From JARRKC01 sp037388505 (GTDB lineage Bacteria > Acidobacteriota > UBA6911 > RPQK01 > JAPXNP01): a stretch of 64,000 bases of DNA. The stretch spans positions 27,424 to 91,423 of the forward strand of contig JARRKC010000033.1 in assembly GCA_037388505.1 (NCBI GenBank), written 5' to 3'. Shown piece after piece: positions 49,101 through 55,451 of the stretch (its first letter is position 1; each line of letters starts with the position of its first letter). The position numbers and the translations under genes are program-made. A model generated the notes under the pieces. The model searched no databases. It saw only the letters and a list, made by a program, of their open reading frames with translations, and had not been told where the DNA came from.

Positions 49101-49601
49101 AACCGGCAGGGAGATCGACCCGGAGGGCAGAGCGCACAGAACCGGGATCGGCAAAACCCGGGCCAGGCGGCAGAGGGCGCCGGCGGGCAACAGGGTATTG
49201 CACCACAGATCGGGGGAGTAGCCGGAGGATTCTCCACACAGGGGATCGATCCCGGCAATGCCCGGCGCGAGTGGGGCCAGCGGCTTCGGGAGGCGGAAGA
49301 GTTGAGGAACCTTCTCCAGGGGCAAGGAGCGGATCCGGAACTGGCTCGGGAGGCGACGCGCCTTCTGCAGCAGATGCAGCAGTTCGATCTGAGCCGTGTT
49401 CTCGACGATCCCGCGGAGGTCCAGGCACTGAAGGCGGGCGTGATCGACGGGGTCCACGAGTTGGAGCTCCGGATCAGCCGCGCCTTGGAAGACAACCCTC
49501 ACGGCTTCCAGCGTCCGGCCAGCGATGACGAGGTTCCTCCGGATTTCAGAGAACGGGTCGACGACTACTACCGGCGACTCGCCGCCGAGCGGGAACAGTA
49601 G
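46131..49601 (+). CDS. DUF4175-like giant membrane protein with Gln/Arg-rich coiled coil
   Basis: 1156 residues. Three membrane helices lie in the first 170 residues (about 23-43, 56-73, 140-160), followed by Ig-like beta domains (about 175-490, including YRIDVTPGTTTVAERADVQIRALP). From about 500 the protein is helical and Gln/Arg/Glu-rich, with long coiled coils and runs such as RQQQQAERQRRQA and SQEPSQAARSQQQEGQQPG near 955-1010. The C-terminal 100 residues are again ordered (EWGQRLREAEELRNLLQGQGADPELAREATRLLQQ). DUF4175 proteins close MoxR-type loci; their function is unknown. Last gene of the run. Confidence 0.85.
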   Translation: MTPLDALLKEARQKIQRERLLRGTAIVLGYFLAAFLLSTYFLASNNFSESTVFWCRICFGGGLLLAVWRFLLRPLFRRPSSIQVARFLEERYPRLEQRLSTAVEITGPGSRTHPDLRALIRRDAVRQAQLTPQPRFYWPRIAGAATVSVFAILLTSTLLLVTGPLEFRFGLERLLGDWFDRTEQPLYRIDVTPGTTTVAERADVQIRALPMGFEPSEVHIFALYPGNPQWESTRMVAQPGASDFSFLFFDVREAFQYYVEADGIRSPEFRVGVSSIPRVTRSRITLHFPSYTGLSDAVLDNETQIRAVEGTKVEMTVETDRPAAAGLLKFENSDDIKLEPSGAKTFRASFEITRDDYFRVHLTNSEQITSPASDEYGIEAYKDQPPVLSFTYPGRDRPVTNIEEVFSEVKAEDDYGLRKLELHYSVNGGEDQTVPLGLTPGAKQATDSHTFYLEDYSLQPGDYISYFARARDAVSSSTTDIFFLEVEPFDRIIRQSQMSQSGGQQQQQGLQLSRREKQIVVATFSLVEDDHPDPKEMAEDSQTLALVQQRLQAEAQTMVERIERRGMSNADPRFGKLVENMKQAIDHMTPAHLSLNRTDPREALPEEQKALQYLMRAEKIFNEVQVSLSNGSGSANNLSPEDLADLVDLELDRTKNQYETLQRNRQEQRDEQIDEALEKLKELARRQQQQAERQRRQAMSGGGGGQASQQEMIDEMEKLARELARLSRNRSDQQLSRISRELSRAARDLRQSASSGQSSQESQRLAQQAAERLRQAQEALSQQRQSQARQDLQDLQQASNQLAESQKEVVRELGSIKQPAAGTDPSFDFYNQIRELYSKKQGLQRDLQELEGKLHQSAKRLEKDEPGAARRLKDAGLDIRDQRIPDKMREGSELMAGGLLGFARRREQDVQQDLEKLAEKIQDARNALGTEPQQSEDRLRQALTQAGSLVEQLESLRQRLQGKEEPGRQPSSQEPSQAARSQQQEGQQPGNRQGDRPGGQSAQNRDRQNPGQAAEGAGGQQGIAPQIGGVAGGFSTQGIDPGNARREWGQRLREAEELRNLLQGQGADPELAREATRLLQQMQQFDLSRVLDDPAEVQALKAGVIDGVHELELRISRALEDNPHGFQRPASDDEVPPDFRERVDDYYRRLAAEREQ

Positions 49602-49605
49602 CAGG

Positions 49606-49635
49606 TTTCGAGTTCCAAGTTCCGAGTTCCGAGAG
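49606..49635. repeat. Short degenerate GAGTTCC/AAGTTCC repeats
   Basis: Immediately after the DUF4175 stop the sequence consists of repeating GAGTTCC / AAGTTCC words (TTCGAGTTCCAAGTTCCGAG and onward). Related in style to the TCGAA-rich intergenic segments at 19.0 and 54.3 kb. The rest of the 250-base gap to hsp20 holds only the promoter listed next. Confidence 0.6.
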
Positions 49636-49780
49636 TAGGAGATGTGCGTTCGCGGCTTTTCGGCTGGGCCGTTCATTCGGTCCCGGCGGAACTCCTCGCT
49701 GATGGGAACTGCTCCTTCAGGCGCGTCTGATACTGAAGTTGGATCGTCGCTGATCTTCCGTGTCGACCGCGCGCCCGGAT

Positions 49781-49809
49781 TTGACAAGAACCAGGGCGGA
49801 TCTTATCTA
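49781..49809 (+). promoter_or_regulatory. Predicted sigma-70 promoter of hsp20
   Basis: Consensus TTGACA (49781-49786), optimal 17-base spacer, TATCTA (49804-49809). It lies 42 bases before ATG 49852 and its AAGGAGG ribosome site (49836-49842). The leader contains ATGT-AAGAA-ACAT, a small dyad. No CIRCE or sigma-32-type element is seen. Confidence 0.7.
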
Positions 49810-49851
49810 AGAAATGTAAGAAACATCCGGAAAGAAAGGAGGCAAACCATT

Positions 49852-50298
49852 ATGGCGAACCTGATGAAACGAGAACCGTCTTCTGCTTTGCCGACTTTCC
49901 AGGGTCTGCAAAGCGCAATCAACCGAATGTTCGACGAGGTCACCGACGGGCTCAATGGAGTGGGAACCCGCACCTGGGGACCTCCGTTGGACATTTATGA
50001 AACAGACGATCAATTGGTCATTCTGGCCGAGTTGCCCGGATTCAAGCGCGATGAGATCGATATCTCTTTCGGTGACGGGCAGCTGACACTCTCGGGTGAA
50101 CGCAGGACGGAAGACGAGAAGGGACGGACTTACCACCGCAACGAACGCTGGTACGGGAGGTTCGAACGGTCCTTCATGATTCCGTCTGCTTACGATGCCG
50201 AAAAGATTTCGGCCAAACTGCGTGACGGGATCCTGACCGTCACCCTCCCGAAGCGAGAGGGTGCCCGACCGCGTCAGATCCCGGTTTCGACAAGCTAG
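49852..50298 (+). CDS. Hsp20/alpha-crystallin small heat shock protein
   Basis: 148 residues: short N-terminal arm, alpha-crystallin domain (PPLDIYETDDQLVILAELPGFKRDEIDISFGDGQLTLSGERR through RSFMIPSAYDAEKISAKLRDGILTVTLPKRE), and C-terminal tail RPRQIPVSTS, whose I-P-V is the I-x-I/V anchor. ATP-independent holdase. AAGGAGG is placed 9 bases before ATG 49852. Confidence 0.95.
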   Translation: MANLMKREPSSALPTFQGLQSAINRMFDEVTDGLNGVGTRTWGPPLDIYETDDQLVILAELPGFKRDEIDISFGDGQLTLSGERRTEDEKGRTYHRNERWYGRFERSFMIPSAYDAEKISAKLRDGILTVTLPKREGARPRQIPVSTS

Positions 50299-50388
50299 AC
50301 TCGAGATGGATCCGGTAGTGGGAAGGGGCGCGAAGCCCTTTCCCCACCCTCCCATTTCACGGCCATGGGGGTTACAATCGGCCCCGCC

Positions 50389-50997
50389 ATGGCCCCTGTA
50401 CCGACACGACGAAATCCTCGCCCCGTCACACTCAAGAGAAGCCGACGTGCCGATCTCTGCTGGATCCTGTGTCTTTCTGCCCTGACGCTCATCCCGGCCC
50501 TGTCGCCTGGCCTCATGGCACAGCCGATCGACATCCGGGTCCACGATCCCGTCATGATCCGGCAGGACGACACGTACTACGTCTTCTGTACCGGGCGCGG
50601 CATTTCGGTCTTTTCATCCACCGACATGAAGCACTGGACTGCCGAGGCGCCGTTCCTGTTTCGCAAGAACGATTACTGGTACCTGTTCGCTTCGTGGGAT
50701 CGCTGCTGCGCCGGCAAGGACAGCACTTACAAGATCGTGGTGGGCCGCTCGAGGGACATCACCGGTCCCTACCTCGACCGCACGGATCAAGACATGGTCC
50801 ACGGCGGAGGGACGCTGGTCGTCAAGGGGAACGATAGCTGGCCCGGTGTCGGCCACAGTGCAACGGTGACGTTCGACGGGGTGGACTACCTGGTCTTCCA
50901 CGGATATGACACCGCCGACAATGGCCGGCCTAAACTGTGGATCAGAAGGATCCACTGGGACGAAGAGGGTTGGCCCACGGTTTCGCTGACCGAATGA
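50389..50997 (+). CDS. GH43 endo-arabinanase paralogue with large in-frame internal deletion
   Basis: 202 residues with a signal peptide (about 20-44). Residues 51-83 match the start of the adjacent full-length GH43 (HDPVMI, TYYVF, GISVFSS), keeping the catalytic base Asp53; residues 86-202 match its last third (EAPFLFRKNDYWYLFASWDRCC, STYKIVVGRSRDITGPY). About 176 residues between these are missing, including the WAPD strand and the NAIDPN pKa-modulating Asp. Glu86 sits where the general acid would be. Whether this is functional, a fossil or an assembly error is open. ATG 50365 is an alternative start. Confidence 0.85.
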   Translation: MAPVPTRRNPRPVTLKRSRRADLCWILCLSALTLIPALSPGLMAQPIDIRVHDPVMIRQDDTYYVFCTGRGISVFSSTDMKHWTAEAPFLFRKNDYWYLFASWDRCCAGKDSTYKIVVGRSRDITGPYLDRTDQDMVHGGGTLVVKGNDSWPGVGHSATVTFDGVDYLVFHGYDTADNGRPKLWIRRIHWDEEGWPTVSLTE

Positions 50998-51016
50998 CGG
51001 AATGGAACGGGAATCT

Positions 51017-52072
51017 ATGAAAACGCGACTTATCCTCCTCCTTCTGCTCGGCTTTTACGGCGGTTTTGCTCTCGCCCAGTCGGATATGCCCGGGGCACAC
51101 GATCCGGTAATGATCGAGCAGGACAACACGTACTACGTGTTCGCGACCGGCAAAGGCATCTCGGTCTGGTCATCTCCGGACATGAAGAGCTGGAACCCCG
51201 AACCATCCGTTTTCTCCGTGGCGCCCGCCTGGACCTCCGGACTGGTTCCCGACTTCGATAATGTGGAATGGGCCCCGGACATCTCCTTCCACAACGGCAG
51301 GTACTATCTTTACTACTCGGTCTCCCAGTTCGGGCGCAACAATTCCGCCATCGGCGTTGCCACCAACGAGACCCTTCATCCCGCAGATCCCAAATTCAAG
51401 TGGGTCGATCACGGTCCCGTCATCCAATCGGTTCCGGGAAGGGATATGTGGAATGCCATCGACCCGAATCTGGCTTTTGACGACGAGGGGACCCCGTGGC
51501 TGGCCTTCGGCTCATTTTGGATGGGGATCAAGCTGGTCAAGCTCGACAGCGGACTGACCAACATCGCTCGCGAGCCTGAAGTCTGGCATACGATTGCTGC
51601 AAGGCACCGCTATTGGAAGCTCGACGAGCGGGATGCCGGGGATTCGGCCAATCCGGAGCTGGACTACGACAAACTCTACCCCAAGGACATTCTGGAAGCC
51701 AACCGCAACATGCAGAGCGGGGCCATCGAAGCAGCGTTCATCTTCAAGAAGAACGGTTATTACTATCTCTTCGTGTCCTGGGATCGCTGCTGCCGGGGAA
51801 CGAAAAGCACGTACAAGATCATGGTGGGCCGCTCCAGGGATATCACAGGTCCCTACCTCGACAAAGAAGACACGCCCATGATCCACGGCGGGGGGTCTCT
51901 GGTCGCCAAGGGAAATCAAGCCTGGGCGGCAGTGGGACACGAGGCCGCTTACACGTTCGACGGCACGGACTTTCTGATCTGTCACGGCTACGACAACGCC
52001 GACCAGGGAAAGCCCAAACTCATCATCCGCAAGATCACCTGGGAAGACGGCTGGCCGAAGATCTCCCTCTGA
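51017..52072 (+). CDS. GH43 arabinan endo-1,5-alpha-L-arabinosidase
   Basis: 351 residues with a signal peptide (1-20, ending ALAQ). Five-bladed propeller of the GH43 endo-arabinanase group: catalytic base Asp29 (HDPVMI), WAPDISFHNGRYYLYYSVSQFGRNNSAIGVATN, pKa modulator Asp149 (NAIDPNLAF), FGSFWMGIKL, general acid Glu238 (GAIEAAFIFKKNGYYYLF), SWDRCC, VGRSRDITGPY and GHEAAYTFDG. Cleaves alpha-1,5-arabinan of plant pectin. 19 bases downstream of its deleted paralogue; the upstream ATG 51002 is rejected since the signal peptide starts at 51017. Confidence 0.92.
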   Translation: MKTRLILLLLLGFYGGFALAQSDMPGAHDPVMIEQDNTYYVFATGKGISVWSSPDMKSWNPEPSVFSVAPAWTSGLVPDFDNVEWAPDISFHNGRYYLYYSVSQFGRNNSAIGVATNETLHPADPKFKWVDHGPVIQSVPGRDMWNAIDPNLAFDDEGTPWLAFGSFWMGIKLVKLDSGLTNIAREPEVWHTIAARHRYWKLDERDAGDSANPELDYDKLYPKDILEANRNMQSGAIEAAFIFKKNGYYYLFVSWDRCCRGTKSTYKIMVGRSRDITGPYLDKEDTPMIHGGGSLVAKGNQAWAAVGHEAAYTFDGTDFLICHGYDNADQGKPKLIIRKITWEDGWPKISL

Positions 52073-52080
52073 TCGAGAAG

Positions 52081-52494
52081 CTACACCTCCAGGGCGGCGG
52101 CAGCCTGCTCGTATTCCTCCGGGCGTACGTAAATGACGTAACCGAATCCGCCCCTCCCGTCGGTAACGCCGGTAGAAGCGTAAACGTTGACGCCCGCACG
52201 GAAGATTCTCTCGTGCACCGCAGCCAGTACGCCGAGATAGTCGCCACCTCGCACCAGAAAGGCGGGATGGGGACCGTCGAGCTCGAGGGTCGCTTTTTCC
52301 GCCTCGCTCCGCAGCAAATGACTGTCCTCGGGAAACAGCGTCAGCTGAGTATAGGCAGGACCCATCGGAATTGCCGTAAAGGCCAACAGATTGACGCCCA
52401 GTTCAGCCAGGGTGTCGAGGATCTTGTAGGCCTCTCCGGGGCGATCCGCGACCTTCGCATAGAAATAATCGACGCGACTCACTCTGAATGACAT
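52081..52494 (-). CDS. Tandem ACT-domain protein
   Basis: 137 residues forming two ACT-like units: FRVSRVDYFYAKVADRPGEAYKILDTLAELGVNLLAFTAI, and HPAFLVRGGDYLGVLAAVHERIFRAGVNVYASTGVTDGRGGFGYVIYVRPEE. Free-standing ACT proteins usually bind amino acids or other small ligands and regulate a partner. No enzyme domain is present. AGAGGGG precedes ATG 52494. Same strand as the small membrane protein upstream; convergent with GH43. Confidence 0.85.
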   Translation of the reverse strand: MSFRVSRVDYFYAKVADRPGEAYKILDTLAELGVNLLAFTAIPMGPAYTQLTLFPEDSHLLRSEAEKATLELDGPHPAFLVRGGDYLGVLAAVHERIFRAGVNVYASTGVTDGRGGFGYVIYVRPEEYEQAAAALEV

Positions 52495-52529
52495 GCCGCC
52501 CCTCTTTCCGAGCCCGGCAAGACTCGGGC

Positions 52530-52757
52530 TCAGCCCTTGGATCGTGTGAAATAGGCAATAAAGGCCGCCAGACCACCAATCGCGATGATCGCGGCGATGA
52601 CCCGGAACAGGCTGATTACCCACGCGATCCCTATGCCCAGAGCTACCCATTGAACCCACCAGTGACCCGGAGACGTCATCACGTTGATGACGAGGCAGAG
52701 TACAAGGATCAGCGGTCCTACAAACAGAAACTTCAAGGCCCGCAGCGTTTTGATCAT
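52530..52757 (-). CDS. Small membrane protein, two helices
   Basis: 75 residues: helix 1 (FLFVGPLILVLCLVINVM, about 10-28), W-rich loop (SPGHWWVQWVA), helix 2 extending to about residue 68 (IGIAWVISLFRVIAAIIAIGGLAAFIAYF), then RSKG. GGAAGGGAAG precedes ATG 52757. The pattern resembles 2TM-type proteins common in Acidobacteria; no function known. Lies 35 bases before the ACT gene, so co-transcription is possible. Confidence 0.72.
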   Translation of the reverse strand: MIKTLRALKFLFVGPLILVLCLVINVMTSPGHWWVQWVALGIGIAWVISLFRVIAAIIAIGGLAAFIAYFTRSKG

Positions 52758-53008
52758 CGATCGCTTCCCTTCCCGCTTATACGAGTGTACTCCTAGATCT
52801 CTTCTACTCCGATTTCGCAGCACAGGCGGGTCTGGCCGAATCCGGCGGGTTCCCTTTGCCAGACCGGTGTTCGCTCCGCAATTCCGAACCGTGATTCCTG
52901 GAACTCCGCTTCGTACCGGTTCATGCCTTTACCCCGCCTCCCCAGTTGGTTAGACTCGGTGGGAAGTTGACTCACCTCGGGCTTGTGAAGGAACAGACTG
53001 GAAGAACT

Positions 53009-54292
53009 ATGAAAACCAACCACTCGAGACGCTCATTCCTCGCCAAAAGCGCAGTCGCCGGAGCCTTGGCCGCGAGACCCCTCAACCTGTTCGGCCAGGG
53101 GCTCGAAACCGCGGTCGAGAAGTCCACCGTTTCCTCTCGTCCTTCGGACTTGAAGATCACGGACATCAAATGTGGCTACATCAGGGGCGGGAGTCGACTG
53201 TATGTCAAGGTCTATTCCAATCAGGACATCTGGGGGTGCGGCGAGGGAGTGGACGCCGTTCCGGGAACCTATTACCTGGTCAAGAGATTCGGCCGTCAGC
53301 TGAGGGGAAGGAACCCGCTCGACACTCATCGGCTTTTCGAAGATATCCGCAAGTCCGGCATCTTCGCGGGAGCACAGGCCGGCATGTACCTTGCAGTCCT
53401 TTCAGCCGTAGAGGCTGCACTGTGGGACCTTACGGGAAAGGCGTTGGGGCTTCCCGTCTACCAGCTGCTGGGAGGCAAGTTCCGGGACAAGATCCGCGTC
53501 TACCTGGACACCGCCTTGTATCAATTCCAGCTGCCGACGCCCGAAAAGTTCGCGGAAAGCGCCAAGAAAGCCGTGGACATGGGATTCACAGCCGTAAAGT
53601 TCGACCTCGATCAACGCAACGACCCGAACAAGTATGACCGCTACAATTGGACCGCAAGTCCCGGCGAATTGCAGCGGATGGTGGATCAGATCAGTGCCGC
53701 GCGGGAGGCCGTTGGGCCGAAGATCGATGTCTGCGCCGACATGCATGGCCGGTACGACACCCTGACCGGACAGCAGGCCGCCAAGCGGTTGGAGCCCTTC
53801 AACCTGATGTGGCTGGAAGAGCCCATCCCGGCCGAAGATGTTGATGCCTACAAGCGCATCACCGATTCCACGAGCACCCCGATCTGCGCGGGCGAGAACA
53901 TTTACATGGCCTACGGCTTTCGACCCTACCTCGAAAAGGGTGCTGTGGACATCATCATGCCCGACCTGCAGAAGACGGGCGGGCTCGGCGAAGGTCAACG
54001 AATTGCCAATCTCGCCGAACTGTACTACGTTCCCTTCGCCCCCCACATGGTGGCCTCCTACCTCGGAGCCATGGCTTCCTGTCATGTCTGCGCCTCGGTG
54101 CCGAACTTCATGGTTCTGGAGTGGCAGATCTATTTCCACGAAGATCCGATGTACAAAGAGATCGTGTCCTTTGACGGACCGATGGTGGAAAACGGATTCA
54201 TTCCTCTCTCGGAGAAACCGGGCATCGGGGTGGAAATCAACGAAGAAGGAATGCGCAAGTACGCGACCCGGGGAGTTCCCTTCTTCGAGTAG
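53009..54292 (+). CDS. Tat-exported enolase-superfamily (mandelate racemase/DgoD-like) protein
   Basis: 427 residues. The N-terminus SRRSFLAKSAVAGALAA is a twin-arginine signal, so a folded, metal-loaded enzyme is exported. Enolase-superfamily core: lid domain (ITDIKCGYIRGG...GCGEGVD), barrel with metal ligands in CADMHGRY (Asp), WLEEPIP (Glu) and CAGENIY (Glu), a FTAVKFDLDQ strand with Lys, and FAPHMVASYLG (His). The latter pattern is like sugar-acid dehydratases such as galactonate dehydratase. ATG 53009 is chosen for the Tat signal. Substrate unknown; neighbours suggest sugar acids from plant polymers. Confidence 0.88.
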   Translation: MKTNHSRRSFLAKSAVAGALAARPLNLFGQGLETAVEKSTVSSRPSDLKITDIKCGYIRGGSRLYVKVYSNQDIWGCGEGVDAVPGTYYLVKRFGRQLRGRNPLDTHRLFEDIRKSGIFAGAQAGMYLAVLSAVEAALWDLTGKALGLPVYQLLGGKFRDKIRVYLDTALYQFQLPTPEKFAESAKKAVDMGFTAVKFDLDQRNDPNKYDRYNWTASPGELQRMVDQISAAREAVGPKIDVCADMHGRYDTLTGQQAAKRLEPFNLMWLEEPIPAEDVDAYKRITDSTSTPICAGENIYMAYGFRPYLEKGAVDIIMPDLQKTGGLGEGQRIANLAELYYVPFAPHMVASYLGAMASCHVCASVPNFMVLEWQIYFHEDPMYKEIVSFDGPMVENGFIPLSEKPGIGVEINEEGMRKYATRGVPFFE

Positions 54293-54312
54293 TCGGGGGG
54301 GCGAAGCCGGCT

Positions 54313-54376
54313 CGGGGAGCCGGGAGCTGAGAGCTCGAAGCTCGAACTTGGAAGCTGGAGCCTGGAACTGAAGCTT
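54313..54376. repeat. Degenerate AGCTCGAA / GAAGCTGGA repeats
   Basis: Words GGGAGCTGAGAGCTCGAAGC, CTCGAACTTGGAAGCTGG and AGCCTGGAACTGAAGC follow one another just after the enolase-family gene. Two copies of the 7-bp unit from the 13.2-kb array (GAAGCTC context) occur inside it. Confidence 0.7.
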
Positions 54377-54751
54377 TGAGGTTCGGGGCAGCTCGCGGCC
54401 CGAAAGATTCAACCGCAATCTTCAGCGTAGTCGTCCTGGAAGTCGCTTCGTCCGAGACGTCCTCAGAACGCTTGGTGTGATGACCTCAACCCGTCGAGGA
54501 ATCGGGGTTCAAATACACGAACAGGCGGCCTGTTATCAAGCACTTAAGACTCGATCTCCCCTTGCCCCGTTGCCTCTCTTCTCTCGACAAAGTGGGATCA
54601 TTTTGTACAAAGACTCGGAGCTCGGACGCAGGTTGTCGAGAGAGCAGTCAGAGTCAACCCCTGCTCGAATCGCCGCGCCCCATCGACCGCCGGGCACACC
54701 TCTCCCCCGGGCAAACCCTCCAGGCGGAGGCCAAACCCCTAACCCCACCTA

Positions 54752-54994
54752 CTAATAACGAACGACCACGAAAAACTGCGAAAACTGGGCATGAAGACCC
54801 TCTGCGAAGAAAGTGGAAGGAGAAGGGAAAACAGCAGCCCAGTCCGTCTCGAGACGCGAGATGGCGCGTGGGTCGATACAGGCCATCGCCGGCCCCGCAT
54901 ACATCGTGGATGGATCCGACGGATCGACGGTCAGAGACAGGACTGAACCGTCGAACGGAGTTGTGCCCATGATTCTCTGCAAAAAGGGAGGCAC
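54752..54994 (-). pseudogene. Decayed fragment of a beta-propeller (Ycf48/BNR-like) repeat gene
   Basis: The minus-strand frame reads PFDGSVLSLTVDPSDPSTMYAG, closely matching the first repeat of the large gene at 55.5-58.2 kb (PFGGLILSLAIDPSDPSTIYTG). The DNA at 54890-54965 aligns with 58040-58110 with most bases shared. After this one repeat the sequence loses similarity; no signal peptide or further repeats remain. It is probably the remnant of a duplicated copy. Confidence 0.7.
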
Positions 54995-55451
54995 GGCCTC
55001 TCCGAACTACGGGGGGTGGGACGTCCCAGGCCCTCAGGGCTCGCCAGCCAATCGCGCGCATGCCGCGAATCCGACCCTTGGGCTGCCAGTCGCTCGATTC
55101 GTCAGATTCGCCGGCCCGGCGGGAGTCTCGACTCCAAGCCAAGCCGTTCAGAACCGATTCCACGCGAAGACGCAGCGGACGCAAAGGGCTTCTTTGCTCT
55201 GAGCCCCTCGGCGGCCTTGGTGTGGAGTCGGTTCTCCAAACCCTGAGCGCCCGGCGTCAAATTCGAGATAAGGCCTTTGGCATGCCTTGCGCGAAGTCGG
55301 ATCAGCAGGTCTTTACGGCCTTGCGTCAAACCGAGGCGAGTTCTGGAGAATTCCGGAGGCCGGCTCCGAGTTTCTGGCTCCTTCCTCCCCTTTTAGGGGG
55401 CGGAACGCTGTCTTCTGTCTTCAAATCGAAAATCGACAATCGACAATCCGC

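Larger units (their letters stand above)
54293..55451. other. Gene-poor 1.16-kb region with repeats and gene debris
   Basis: No intact gene. It opens with degenerate AGCTCGAA/GGAAGCTGGAG repeats (54313-54376), includes a decayed propeller-gene fragment on the minus strand (listed separately), and around 55160-55200 has GAAGACGCAGCGGACGCAAAG, reminiscent of the short cgaagacgca-type intergenic words common in metagenomic genomes. Base composition drops toward 54540-54640. Short ORFs here lack ribosome sites and homology. Confidence 0.6.
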
